Shown here in pieces: positions 7,876 through 16,862 of a stretch of DNA of 59,789 nt. The notes under the pieces are model-generated. The model was not told where the DNA came from and ran no database searches. It was given only the letters and a program-made list of their open reading frames with translations. Position 1 is the first letter of the stretch, and every line of letters begins with the position of its first letter. Source of the stretch: Chloroflexota bacterium. Lineage in GTDB: Bacteria; Chloroflexota; Anaerolineae; B4-G1. The stretch is taken from NCBI GenBank assembly GCA_024232355.1, contig JAAEPW010000705.1, forward strand, positions 1 to 59,789. The letters are read 5' to 3'. The position numbers and the translations under genes were made by a program.

Positions 7876-9249
7876 ATGGATAGGAAGAAACAAGACGCGA
7901 CAAAACGAAAATGGGATCGTTACATCATGATGGGGATTGCTATTCTGGCCCTGATGGTCCTGGTCGCTTGCCAGGCTGCGCCATCGTCATCTCTGCCGGG
8001 GAACGGCGGTGACGAGATACTGGAAGCATCCGGCATCATTCAAGTTGAAGAGGTCGTCGTTGCCAGCGAGTTTGGCGGGCGCATCGCCGAGATCCCGGTG
8101 GACGAAGGGGATCGAGTGAATGAAAGTGATCTGCTCGTTCAGTTGGATACAGAAATGCTCGACGCACAGATTGAGGCTGTCGAGGCTACGATTGTGCTGG
8201 TCGAAGCGGGATTGGCGCAGGCACAGGCGGGAGTCCGTCCGGGACAGATCGCCGTGGCTGAGGCGCAGCTGGCGCAGGCGGAGACGGGCCTGGCTGCCGC
8301 GCGACAAGCTGTCAGCGACACACAAGCTCTGGTAGATAGCCCTCAGGATATCAATTTACAGATCGCCGTCACGGCGGCGCGGGTCGAGTCTGCCAGGCAC
8401 AGCTATGAAAAAGCTGTGGCGCTCAAGGATGCTATCGAAATCGGTAAAGACAAGTTTGAGGAAGCACGAGATGCAATATTCGACGCCGGAGGATCGGGTA
8501 CCCACAAGGCCCCAATTCCCGGTATGCCCGGTGTCTTTTTCGAGTACCGCATTCCCACCCTCCCTCTGTCGTTTCACCAAATGCCCAACGTGTGGTGGCA
8601 ATCGTGGGTGGGCGTCAATGCGGCCAACGCTCAGCAGCAGGGCCTAGAAGCATCGCTGGCGCATCTGTATGCCCAACGGGAAAACCCCCAGGCTATGGAG
8701 GCCGCTGCCGACGAAGCGCGCGCCGCGGTTGCCCAGGCGACGGCCCAAGTCGCTGCCGCGCAGGCTCAAGTGGCGGGAATGAACGCCGGTGCCACCGATG
8801 AGCAGATCGTCGCGTTGGAAGCCCGTGTCGCCCAGGCCCAAGCCGGTCGGGATGCGCTGCTGGAACAACGCGAGATGATGTTCCTCAATGCGCCGATGGA
8901 CGGCACCGTCATCGATATCACGGTTCATCCAAGCGAAGTGGCCGCACAGGGAGCCACGCTGCTCACCATCGCCGACGTGGGCGAAGTGATCCTGACCGTG
9001 TACGTGCCAGAGACCCGCATCGGACAGGTGCAGTTGGGCCAACCGGTGCAAGTGACCGTGGATAGCTTTGCAGACCGCATCTTTGAGGGGCAGGTCAGCC
9101 ATATCTCGAACCAGGCCGAGTTTACGCCGCGCAACGTCGCCACGCAGGAAGAGCGGGTAAACCTGGTCTTTGCCGTCGAAATCCGCATCAGCAACGATGA
9201 TGACGCGCTTAAACCAGGGATGCCGGCGGACGCGGTATTTGGAGAATAA
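7876..9249 (+). CDS. HlyD/YbhG-like membrane fusion lipoprotein (first)
   Basis: A 457-residue adaptor. It has a basic N-terminus, one hydrophobic segment and a lipobox VLVAC near residue 35, predicting a lipid-anchored protein outside the membrane. A split biotinyl-lipoyl domain (GIIQVEEVVVASEFGGRI early, MDGTVIDITVHPSEV late) brackets a long alpha-helical hairpin rich in Ala-Gln heptads. The beta-barrel part holds VYVPETRIGQVQLGQPVQVTV. Start: ATG at 7876 with GGAGG five bases upstream. It should bridge the ABC-2 complex to the cell surface. Confidence 0.88.
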   Translation: MDRKKQDATKRKWDRYIMMGIAILALMVLVACQAAPSSSLPGNGGDEILEASGIIQVEEVVVASEFGGRIAEIPVDEGDRVNESDLLVQLDTEMLDAQIEAVEATIVLVEAGLAQAQAGVRPGQIAVAEAQLAQAETGLAAARQAVSDTQALVDSPQDINLQIAVTAARVESARHSYEKAVALKDAIEIGKDKFEEARDAIFDAGGSGTHKAPIPGMPGVFFEYRIPTLPLSFHQMPNVWWQSWVGVNAANAQQQGLEASLAHLYAQRENPQAMEAAADEARAAVAQATAQVAAAQAQVAGMNAGATDEQIVALEARVAQAQAGRDALLEQREMMFLNAPMDGTVIDITVHPSEVAAQGATLLTIADVGEVILTVYVPETRIGQVQLGQPVQVTVDSFADRIFEGQVSHISNQAEFTPRNVATQEERVNLVFAVEIRISNDDDALKPGMPADAVFGE

Positions 9250-9270
9250 AGGGTAGTGGGAGATAAAAAG

Positions 9271-10506
9271 ATGAATCTAGTAAAGAAAAACTATTGGTGG
9301 ATCGTCGGGTTGATGATTTTGACACTGCTGGCCAGCGGCTGCCAGTCGATGGCGGTCTCTCTGGCCGATGGTGACCAGGATTTGACCGCGTCGGGGACGA
9401 TCCGCGCCACCGAGCTGCGCATCGCCACCGATATGGGGGGGCGCATTCTCAACGTGCAGACTCAAGTAGGCGCAGAGGTGCAAGCCGGAGACGAATTGGT
9501 CGTGCTGGACACAACACCGCTGATGCTCCAATTGCTCCAGGAAGAGGCCGCCATCGCTACCGCCCGGGCCGATCTGGCCGTGGCCCAGGCCGGAGCGCGC
9601 CCAGAGCAGATCGATGCCGCGCGGGCAATATTGGCTCTGGCCGAGGCACAGCGGGATGGCGCGCTCAACGGATGGGAAAACGCGCTGTCTGTGATCGAGG
9701 AGCCTCAAGAACTCGACGCGCAGATCATTGAAGCGCGGATGCAGGTCAATTTGGCAGCCCAGGGCGTCGAGTTAGCCGAGGCTCAACTGGCCAACGAGCA
9801 GTTCCTGCGCGACCAAAAAGACGAGGGGATGGAGCGTGATATGGCCGATTTGCAGGTATACGCCGCCGACAGAGCCTTGGCCGCCGCTCAAGCCGATGAA
9901 AAAACCGCCCAAGCCTTGCTCAATCACCTGTGGCGCATTCGGAACGAGCCACTGGGGTTTATCGCTCAAGCGAACGGGGCCGAGGGCCAATACTTGGTGG
10001 CCGAGGCAGGGGTTGCCGTGGCTCAGGCCCAGTTGGACGATTTACTGGATGGCCCCACACCAGAGGAAATCGCCGTCGCGGAAGCTGTCGTGCGCCAGGC
10101 GGAGGCTCAGGCCAACGTGCTGCGCGCGCAGATGGATCGCAGCACGCTCACCAGCCCCATCAACGGCGTTGTGTTAAACCAGGCAGTGAGGGCGGGCGAA
10201 CTGGCCGCGCCAGCCGCTCCCATCCTCACCCTGGCTGATCTCAGCGAGGTAACGCTGGAGGTTTACGTACCAGAAAACCGCATCGGTCACGTAACTCTGG
10301 GACAGCTGGTGCAAGTGACGGTGGACAGCTTTCCCAGCACGGTGTTCGAGGGCCAGGTGTCCGGTATCGGGAGCGAGCCCGAGTTCACGCCGCGCAACGT
10401 CGCCACAGCGGAGAAACGGTTGAACACGTTCTACGCGGTCGAGATACAGCTTGCCAACCCCGAAGGGCTGCTCAAGCCTGGTATGCCGGCTGACGCGGCT
10501 TTTTGA
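9271..10506 (+). CDS. HlyD/YbhG-like membrane fusion lipoprotein (second)
   Basis: A 411-residue paralogue of the preceding adaptor. The signal peptide ends in the lipobox LLASGC (Cys near residue 24), followed by the split lipoyl domain, a helical hairpin of Ala/Glu/Gln repeats and the barrel motif EVYVPENRIGHVTLGQLVQVTV. The last 100 residues are especially close to the first adaptor (shared EFTPRNVAT segment), so the pair is a tandem duplication. An ATG at 9271 is preferred over a GTG at 9256. Last gene of the operon; a strong hairpin follows. Confidence 0.88.
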   Translation: MNLVKKNYWWIVGLMILTLLASGCQSMAVSLADGDQDLTASGTIRATELRIATDMGGRILNVQTQVGAEVQAGDELVVLDTTPLMLQLLQEEAAIATARADLAVAQAGARPEQIDAARAILALAEAQRDGALNGWENALSVIEEPQELDAQIIEARMQVNLAAQGVELAEAQLANEQFLRDQKDEGMERDMADLQVYAADRALAAAQADEKTAQALLNHLWRIRNEPLGFIAQANGAEGQYLVAEAGVAVAQAQLDDLLDGPTPEEIAVAEAVVRQAEAQANVLRAQMDRSTLTSPINGVVLNQAVRAGELAAPAAPILTLADLSEVTLEVYVPENRIGHVTLGQLVQVTVDSFPSTVFEGQVSGIGSEPEFTPRNVATAEKRLNTFYAVEIQLANPEGLLKPGMPADAAF

Positions 10507-10531
10507 TCAATTTCGCACTATTAGTTTGACC

Positions 10532-10578
10532 AGACCTGCCAGGTTGCGGACGCAAAGCGTCCGCAACCTGGCAGGTCT
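10532..10578 (+). terminator. Perfect 21-bp hairpin behind the export operon
   Basis: Arms 10532-10552 and 10558-10578 are perfect reverse complements around a CAAAG loop; the outer part of each arm is AGACCTGCCAGGTT / AACCTGGCAGGTCT. Only TTTGCG follows, so the U-tract is weak. It lies 26 bases past the last operon stop and very likely ends the transcript. The same AGACCTRCCAGGTTT word forms the element at 28975-29072, so this is also a member of a dispersed repeat family. Confidence 0.7.
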
Positions 10579-10734
10579 TTGCGTATCCGCCAACCAGAAT
10601 TGATGACATCAAGTGGCAAAATTGAAATTTTAGCATACGTCTGTATAATAGGTCCCTCTGACACTTTATATTTGCGGCGGCTCGATAGAGGTAATGACAG
10701 CTTTGTAATTGATTGCTCGGATGAGAAAAGCTCA

Positions 10735-11616
10735 ATGACCAAAAGAGTGCTCGTTTTGGGCGGTACGCGATACGTGGGTAAACGACTGGTGTTAAACCTT
10801 CTCAAGAGGGGGTTCGCTGTTACCGTGGCCACGCGTGGACGCACCCTGGTTTCTTTCAAGCGAGAGGTTCAGTGGCTGCATTTGGATCGATTCGACAAGG
10901 TTTCGTTGCAGGCCAAATTGGGCCAGGCAGAATGGGATATCGTTTACGATCAATTATGCTACGCGCCGTCGGATGCGGAGGATATTCGCCAAGTGCTGTC
11001 TGAGCGTGTGGGTCGTTACATTTTCTCTTCTTCCCAAGCAGTCTATGACGATGGGCGGAATCTGGATGAGACAGCTTTTGATCCATACCATTGTGCGATT
11101 CAAATGGGACGTCGGTCTGATTTTGAGTATGCAGAAGGGAAACGTTTGGCAGAAGCGGTGCTCTTGCAGCGAGCGAGTTTTCCGGTCGTCGCGGTGCGGT
11201 TTCCGATTGTACTGGGGATCGATGACTATACCCAGCGTTTGCACGTTCAAGTACAGCGCGTGATCGAACAAGAACCGCTTTATGTTTACCAGGCTCAAAC
11301 AGAAATCAGCCTGATCGAATCCGGTCAAGCCGCAGATTTTTTGCTTTGGCTGGCCGAGTATCCCGTGGATGGTCCTGTGAACGCTTGTGCAGACGGCACG
11401 ATTGCCTTGGGCGGCATTGTGGCCCTCATCGAGCAGGTCACAAATCAGCAGGCCACCATTGTGCTTCAAGCGGATGACGATCCGTTCTCGTTGTTTGGAA
11501 CGACGAGAACGTTGACGCTGGACACGACAAAAGCAAAGCAGGCAGGGTATGGATTTGAGCATTTAGAGGAATGGCTTCCCAAACTCGTCCAGGCCATTGC
11601 GGTTCAAGCTGCCTGA
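10735..11616 (+). CDS. NAD-dependent epimerase/dehydratase (extended SDR)
   Basis: A 293-residue Rossmann protein. The nucleotide-binding motif is GGTRYVGKRL (residues 9-18), and the region FSSSQAVYDD followed about 30 residues later by YAEGK provides the Ser and Tyr-x3-Lys of the SDR active site. The GGTRYVG variant is typical of small SDR epimerases of the NAD-dependent nucleotide-sugar group and CSP41-like proteins; the substrate is not evident. The ATG at 10735 starts the Rossmann fold; the long upstream open frame to 10579 runs through the hairpin region and is discounted. Confidence 0.8.
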   Translation: MTKRVLVLGGTRYVGKRLVLNLLKRGFAVTVATRGRTLVSFKREVQWLHLDRFDKVSLQAKLGQAEWDIVYDQLCYAPSDAEDIRQVLSERVGRYIFSSSQAVYDDGRNLDETAFDPYHCAIQMGRRSDFEYAEGKRLAEAVLLQRASFPVVAVRFPIVLGIDDYTQRLHVQVQRVIEQEPLYVYQAQTEISLIESGQAADFLLWLAEYPVDGPVNACADGTIALGGIVALIEQVTNQQATIVLQADDDPFSLFGTTRTLTLDTTKAKQAGYGFEHLEEWLPKLVQAIAVQAA

Positions 11617-11639
11617 CGATTATTTTGACGAGGGATTAC

Positions 11640-12572
11640 GTGGGTAACAAAGATCATATACAAACTAACCATCGAGCGTACCAGGACAAGGATATGCAAC
11701 GAGTTCGAGAACTGCTACGCGCGTTTTATGCCGACACACAGCAACCGTTCTATACCATCGACATGCCCAATTGGGAACGTTTTTGCGCAATGTCTGAGAC
11801 AAACTCGGAGCAGTTCGTCTATCTGTGGGAACTGGCCGAGAGCGCATCACAAAAGCTGGTGGGTATCGCGATGTATCACAAAGGCCGCGGGACGATCACA
11901 GGTCAGGCGCTGGCGGGCTATCGAGCGGTTGAAAACGAGATGTACGACTGGGCGGAACGCCAACATCGAGAGAATAGGCCAGAACAGGCAAAAAAATGGC
12001 CGCTCAAGTGCTCGGTCTGCGAATCGAACACGGCGCAGCAAGCCATTCTCACGCAGCGGGGCTATACCAAACTCGATGCCGAGGTGGTTTTTCGCAAGCG
12101 CGCGCTCGATATCCCCATCCCAAAGGTATCCCCACCGAAAGGATACGAAATCCAGGACCTTCAGAATGCACGAGATGATGTACTGGTAGGACGTGCGGCC
12201 ATCGAAAATCAGGTGTTCGAGCGAAACATCACCACGGCGTTCTTCCATCGTCTCTTGCACGCGCCTATCTATCGACCAGAATGGGACCTGGTGATGGTAG
12301 CCCCCGATGGAACCGTTGCCGCATTCTGCACGCTTTGGTTTGACACGCACCATCGTATCGGGTTCTGTGAACCCGTCGGCACCTCGGCGGCACACCGGCA
12401 GCGCGGCTTGGCCAAGGCACTGATGCTGGATGGATTTGAGCGACTGCGAGCGTTGGGGGCAACCACCGTCTATTTGGGGCATAGTGCGAGCAACGTCGCA
12501 GCCAACCGGTTGTATGACTCGGTTGGGATGACGATTTTCGACCAAGAGTCTTTGTGGCAAAAGGAATTTTAA
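11640..12572 (+). CDS. Tandem GNAT-fold N-acetyltransferase
   Basis: About 310 residues with two GNAT-like halves. The N-terminal half (1-150) is degenerate. The C-terminal half (about 165-310) contains the acetyl-CoA loop RQRGLAKAL and the ending SNVAANRLYDSVGM, typical of active GNATs. The substrate is unknown. Start chosen at GTG 11640, which has GAGGG five bases upstream; the frame is open further back but overlaps the epimerase gene. It lies 23 bases behind the epimerase and 12 bases ahead of lspA, so the three may be co-transcribed. Confidence 0.75.
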   Translation: MGNKDHIQTNHRAYQDKDMQRVRELLRAFYADTQQPFYTIDMPNWERFCAMSETNSEQFVYLWELAESASQKLVGIAMYHKGRGTITGQALAGYRAVENEMYDWAERQHRENRPEQAKKWPLKCSVCESNTAQQAILTQRGYTKLDAEVVFRKRALDIPIPKVSPPKGYEIQDLQNARDDVLVGRAAIENQVFERNITTAFFHRLLHAPIYRPEWDLVMVAPDGTVAAFCTLWFDTHHRIGFCEPVGTSAAHRQRGLAKALMLDGFERLRALGATTVYLGHSASNVAANRLYDSVGMTIFDQESLWQKEF

Positions 12573-12584
12573 AAAGAGGATACT

Positions 12585-13109
12585 ATGAAACCTGTCAGAA
12601 AAGCGATCATGATCGCTTTGATCTTATTTTCGTGTGTGGGGTGCGATCAGGTGACAAAAGCGATTGCGCGGAACAACTTGTCTACAGCACAACCTATCTA
12701 TTTGATGGGAGATCTGTTCCGATTTCAGTATATGGAAAACACGGGAGCTTTTCTGGGCCTGGGGGCAGAACTGCCCGGCGCTGTACGTTTCTGGGCATTG
12801 ATCGTTTTCGTGGGAATTACATTGCTTGGAATGCTGCTATTTGTTTGGAAATCTCAAGAAATAAGTCCCAGGGGCACCGTGGGAGCTTTGCTGGTCATTG
12901 GTGGCGGATTCGGCAATCTCTGGGATCGAGTGTTCAGGGATGGCGCAGTTGTCGATTTTATGAATGTGGGTATCGGCAAAGTGCGGACGGGCGTCTTTAA
13001 TCTTGCAGACTTGGCCATTATGATCGGTGCCGGGATGGTGCTCGTTTGGGGCGTGTTTTCCAGAGATTTGGATGGCGAGACTGTGGTGGATCAAGATAAC
13101 GGGATGTAA
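12585..13109 (+). CDS. lspA: Lipoprotein signal peptidase (signal peptidase II)
   Basis: A 174-residue membrane aspartyl protease that cleaves signal peptides before the lipidated Cys of prolipoproteins. It shows four membrane helices, the early CDQVTK motif (20-25), NTGAFLG (52-58), GGGFGNLWDR (106-115), and the catalytic Asp pair in AVVDF (D124) and FNLADL (D142). The ATG at 12585 has AGAGGA upstream. Its presence fits the many lipoproteins in this window, including two HlyD adaptors and the peptide-binding protein. Confidence 0.95.
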   Translation: MKPVRKAIMIALILFSCVGCDQVTKAIARNNLSTAQPIYLMGDLFRFQYMENTGAFLGLGAELPGAVRFWALIVFVGITLLGMLLFVWKSQEISPRGTVGALLVIGGGFGNLWDRVFRDGAVVDFMNVGIGKVRTGVFNLADLAIMIGAGMVLVWGVFSRDLDGETVVDQDNGM

Positions 13110-13114
13110 AAAAA

Positions 13115-14572
13115 ATGTGCAACCGTCCTAGTTTTGAGGAAATTGTACAACAGGCACAATGTGCCAGCAAACTAATATTTACGGCCAAAGATCTTGCCGA
13201 TTTTGGAAAATGGCTGGCGTACGAGTACGACATCGCGGATCCAAAAGAGATCGAGTACGTCAGAGAGCGTGTTTGCCTGATTTCCCCAGACTCCTCCGCG
13301 TGCGATTCTGATAAAGTCCTGGCGTATCTCGCGGCCCTTGGTCAGTTGGTGATATGGAATACCAGTGAGCAATATCAAAACGAGAAACAAAAGGTCTTGC
13401 GGCGCTTTTTGACCAAGGTGAGAAGGCGGGAGACATCTCCCGTTTCACCAGAAAGCACCGAGCTTTATTATCTCTTGGACGAGGACCTGTACCGGAACAC
13501 TCGGGCCAAATCCAGTGGAGAAACAGACGAGAAACCGTGGATCGATGGATCGCTGCTTTATCTTCCGGCAGATGGAACGCTGTACGTAGCCAGCGATCTG
13601 CACGGAGACGCTCACACCGTTTCCTTGCTCGACACCTACTTTCGCCGTCAACTGGACCGAGCGACCAAGGCACGCCCCACCTATATTGTTTTCGCCGGAG
13701 ATTACGTCAACAATGGCTTGCGATCAATTGAAATGCTCGTCAAAATGCTCCGGCTGCGCCAGGATTTCCCAGAGAACGTTTTCCTGTTGAGCGGCAACCA
13801 CGACTTTGCCGAGACCTATGCCACAGCGTTCACCGAGTATTTTGAGACGCATTGGCTGCAATGGCAACAATTCTCTGCCGAGTTTGCGCCGAAATTCAAG
13901 GCACCTCCCAAGCATTACGGTCACATCCGGCTGGAACTGGTCCGCCGTTATGGGATTACGACAGGCGAGGCCATATATGCCAAATTCGCCGAGTGGGGGA
14001 AAAGCCTGCCTTTTCTGGCCCGGAGCGACAAGGGGATTCTCATTTGTCACTCGGTGGGGCTCAACGAGGATAGCGCCCCCCCACTAACCATTGCCGATTT
14101 CGTCCGGGCCAAAGATGATCCGGTTGACGTTGGCGAGTTTGATGAATTTGGCTATGAAGCCTGGAGGGAGCGGCGCAAGACGCTTCATTCACAAATGGTA
14201 AACAACCGGACAATCACCAATAGTACATTGGATCAACTTGCCGGTGTCTTGAACGTCAAGGTTTTTGTTGTTGGGCACAGGCACTATCGTTCTGGAGATC
14301 GTGATTGCTGCCAGGATGGCTTGCTCAAGCCCGCCGGTTTGAATGAGGACGGAAGGCTCCTCACGGTATGTTCCTCGCACCCTCGCAGTCCCGATGCGGG
14401 CCATTACATCGCGCACGAGTTTGAGATGTCGCGGCAACGGGCATCTCGCGCTGAAGGTCGAATGGGTGTCGCGTATCCTTGTATCGCACAATTTGACGAT
14501 AAAAGTGTCGACTCGGTGCACGAGGAGAATATTCATCCCCTTGCGAGCCTGGTCCAGGAGAACCAACAATGA
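13115..14572 (+). CDS. PPP-type metallophosphatase with N-terminal extension
   Basis: A 485-residue protein. After a 150-residue N-terminal region of unknown role comes a calcineurin-like phosphoesterase with the PPP signature: SDLHGD (D161, H163), GDYVNNG (D196), GNHD (N228, H229) and a late VVGHRHY. Such enzymes are dimetal Ser/Thr phosphoprotein phosphatases or nucleotide hydrolases. The domain is longer than a stand-alone PPP and resembles eukaryote-like bacterial phosphatases. It starts five bases after lspA and overlaps the next gene by four bases (ATGA), indicating an operon. Confidence 0.8.
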   Translation: MCNRPSFEEIVQQAQCASKLIFTAKDLADFGKWLAYEYDIADPKEIEYVRERVCLISPDSSACDSDKVLAYLAALGQLVIWNTSEQYQNEKQKVLRRFLTKVRRRETSPVSPESTELYYLLDEDLYRNTRAKSSGETDEKPWIDGSLLYLPADGTLYVASDLHGDAHTVSLLDTYFRRQLDRATKARPTYIVFAGDYVNNGLRSIEMLVKMLRLRQDFPENVFLLSGNHDFAETYATAFTEYFETHWLQWQQFSAEFAPKFKAPPKHYGHIRLELVRRYGITTGEAIYAKFAEWGKSLPFLARSDKGILICHSVGLNEDSAPPLTIADFVRAKDDPVDVGEFDEFGYEAWRERRKTLHSQMVNNRTITNSTLDQLAGVLNVKVFVVGHRHYRSGDRDCCQDGLLKPAGLNEDGRLLTVCSSHPRSPDAGHYIAHEFEMSRQRASRAEGRMGVAYPCIAQFDDKSVDSVHEENIHPLASLVQENQQ

Positions 14573-15354
14573 ATGTACTCAATCAACCCCAAGTCTCGCG
14601 CGTATTGTTCCACCCCCGGCGTGAAGGGATGCGCCTTGTGCGCTCGATGGATGTGCGCCCGGTTGCCGTCCAGGTCGAACCGGGCGTGGATGTGGGCGGG
14701 CGGCTGTACCCCGTCGACGCGCAGGCACCCGCCATCCTGTACTATCACGGCAACGGCGAGATCGCCGCCGACTATGACGACCTCGCGTCGCTATATACGC
14801 GGATGGGCATCACACTGCTGGTGATGGACTATCGGGGCTACGGGCGGAGCGACGGCACTCCCACGGCCCGCAACCTGCTCGACGACGCGGTGACCGTGTT
14901 CGATGTTGTTGGCTCTGTCTTGGAGGAGAACGACCTGGCTCCCGCGCAATTGTACGTGATGGGGCGATCCCTAGGGAGCGCGGCCGCCGCCGAGGTGGCG
15001 TTGCACGCCGGGGAGCGATTGGCCGGGCTGATCGTCGAAAGCGGATTTGCGGATACATTTGCGCTCCTGGCCCGCCTGGGTGTACGCGTTCAGGGTGTCG
15101 AGGTGGACGAGGCCCGCGATGGCTTCGGCACCCCAGACAAGATGGCGCGCATCAGCACACGCACCCTGGTCATCCACGGGCAGGATGATGTGTTGATTCC
15201 AGCCTCCGACGGGCAAGAACTCTACGACCGTTGCGCGGCCCCAGACAAACAGTTGGTACTGATTCCCCACGCGGGCCACAACGATCTGATGATGGTCGGA
15301 ATGTCACAGTATTTTGAAGCCATCCGTTCGTTTGTGTTCGATAGCAATGACTGA
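14569..15354 (+). CDS. Alpha/beta hydrolase (serine esterase-like)
   Basis: A 261-residue alpha/beta hydrolase. It shows the oxyanion-strand motif YYHGNGE (58-64), [11 protein letters not shown] (86-96), the nucleophile elbow GRSLGS with Ser134, an acid loop in HGQDDVLIP and a late catalytic His in PHAGHND. The family includes BAAT-like and Bem46-like hydrolases; the substrate cannot be named. Translation is coupled to the preceding phosphatase gene by an ATGA overlap. Confidence 0.85.
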   Translation: MNVLNQPQVSRVLFHPRREGMRLVRSMDVRPVAVQVEPGVDVGGRLYPVDAQAPAILYYHGNGEIAADYDDLASLYTRMGITLLVMDYRGYGRSDGTPTARNLLDDAVTVFDVVGSVLEENDLAPAQLYVMGRSLGSAAAAEVALHAGERLAGLIVESGFADTFALLARLGVRVQGVEVDEARDGFGTPDKMARISTRTLVIHGQDDVLIPASDGQELYDRCAAPDKQLVLIPHAGHNDLMMVGMSQYFEAIRSFVFDSND

Positions 15355-15368
15355 AGGAGGTTCGTTCA

Positions 15369-15584
15369 GTGCGCAATAAACCACTCCAGATAAACATCGG
15401 TGATCAAGTGCGTATGCGTAAGCCTCACCCTTGCGGCGGGGACGAGTGGGAGGTCACCCGCATTGGTGCCGATATTGGCATCCGCTGCCTGACGTGCAAC
15501 CGGCGCGTGATGCTTCCACGCGCCAAATTTGAGAAACAAGTTCGGCAAATCGTTGATTCTGCTGCTTTTTCGGATACCTGTTAA
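15369..15584 (+). CDS. DUF951 family small protein
   Basis: A 71-residue protein beginning with GTG behind a near-consensus AAGGAGG eight bases upstream. It has the DUF951 pattern: [14 protein letters not shown] near residues 11-24, W27, [15 protein letters not shown], then an amphipathic end. Conserved Cys residues (C22, C40, C43) suggest a small zinc-ribbon-like fold. DUF951 genes are usually housekeeping neighbours with a possible nucleic-acid role. It closes the lspA-phosphatase-hydrolase series. The 113 bases that follow, up to the convergent gene, show nothing I recognise. Confidence 0.85.
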   Translation: MRNKPLQINIGDQVRMRKPHPCGGDEWEVTRIGADIGIRCLTCNRRVMLPRAKFEKQVRQIVDSAAFSDTC

Positions 15585-15697
15585 CTATTTTTGTGGTTAC
15601 TTGGTGATTTTGGTGCTCAAAGCCTTTTTCTACACGAACGGCATTGTCTGTAAATGAAAAGGTCTATCGCTTGGAAAACTCTCTCTTGCCTCGCTAT

Positions 15698-16648
15698 TTA
15701 TTCCTCTGTGTCATAAATGAACGCAATCGCGTCTAGTAACTTTTGCGCAAAGTCTTTGGGAAAGGCGTGCCCAGTATTTGCATTGATGTGAAATTGATAA
15801 GGAAAACCTGTCTCCTGAAAAACCGCTATCATTTCTTGCTCGGCAGGGACGTCTCCATCCTTGTCTCCTTCCATCATCACACCCCGTGCGCCTCGTTGAA
15901 CGGCCCGTTCCACGTTTTCTTTGGTGAAACTGTCTGGTTTGAGACTGGGGCACAGAGAAACAAAACCTCTTACGGGAAAGGTGTTGGCCATGGTAATCTC
16001 GATAGCAGAAATACTCCCTCCAGAAAAACCGCCGATCAGGACGTTGTCTGTATCGATAGAATATTGACGAACCACCTCATCATGAGCTGTTTTGACGTCT
16101 TGCCTTGTGGTCTCATAGTTGTGTGTCCAACCAAAGCCGTTGGTGCATAACGCCTGTGACGATTGAACGTATACCAGCACAAAGCCCTTGTTCAATAGTA
16201 CCGTCGGTTCCCAATTGCTTTTGAAATACGCCAACGAGTTGCCATCTCCATGCAGGGCGATGAACAGAGGATATTTTTGTTCCGACGTATATCCCTCCGG
16301 TATGTACGTCTGGAATTCCACACGCGCATTTTTTTGCGTTTCTGCTTTTAGACGCTGGTTTGTTTCAAATACAGCTTGGAATCTTGCATCATCACGAATA
16401 GGATCAAAAATATCCCAATCTAGTTCGCTGAAAAAACCCTTGGCAACCATATCCTCGAGTATCAAGAGACTATTTTCGTGGTCTCCCGATATAACGTAAA
16501 TAATTGCCTTGTACCACAGGATTTCATACAGGTCGTTTGGAAATTGTTCCTGGGCGCTCGCTAAAAGTTCAATCGCCTCTTTATATTTTTCTTCCGCGAA
16601 CAATTCGTCCACTTTATTATCAATTTGTCTGTAGCTTTTGTATTCCAT
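15698..16648 (-). CDS. Helical-repeat + alpha/beta hydrolase (esterase-like)
   Basis: A 316-residue protein. The first 95 residues form short helical repeats of TPR type (KVDELFAEEKYKEAIELLASA). The rest is an alpha/beta hydrolase related to PHB-depolymerase/dienelactone-type esterases, with LFIALHGDGNS as oxyanion strand, GGFSGGS as nucleophile elbow, an acidic loop in EGDKDGDVP, and NTGHAFP carrying the catalytic His. No signal peptide, so cytoplasmic. The ATG at 16648 has AAGGAA upstream. AT-richer than the GcvP genes next door. Confidence 0.78.
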   Translation of the reverse strand: MEYKSYRQIDNKVDELFAEEKYKEAIELLASAQEQFPNDLYEILWYKAIIYVISGDHENSLLILEDMVAKGFFSELDWDIFDPIRDDARFQAVFETNQRLKAETQKNARVEFQTYIPEGYTSEQKYPLFIALHGDGNSLAYFKSNWEPTVLLNKGFVLVYVQSSQALCTNGFGWTHNYETTRQDVKTAHDEVVRQYSIDTDNVLIGGFSGGSISAIEITMANTFPVRGFVSLCPSLKPDSFTKENVERAVQRGARGVMMEGDKDGDVPAEQEMIAVFQETGFPYQFHINANTGHAFPKDFAQKLLDAIAFIYDTEE

Positions 16649-16862
16649 AATTTATTCCTTTCAATGCGGATCGCTAAAATCCGCTTCCAGATCTCACCTT
16701 TATTCAGTGGGCAATACTAACATGGCTATAATGAGGGGTCAAGCGTGTGTGGCACGATCAGGCATGCACTAGAACTGCGCAAAGCACTGGTTTGTGGTAC
16801 AATAGCCACCTGCAGAACAACCCCACGAATCGAAACGTTAAAAACCCATGGAGGAATTAGAT

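Noticed and set aside
16649..16862. Possible glycine riboswitch upstream of the GcvPA-like gene
   Set aside because: A TACAAT box near 16797 leaves only about 60 bases of leader and I could not find the conserved tandem-aptamer core; no support for a riboswitch.
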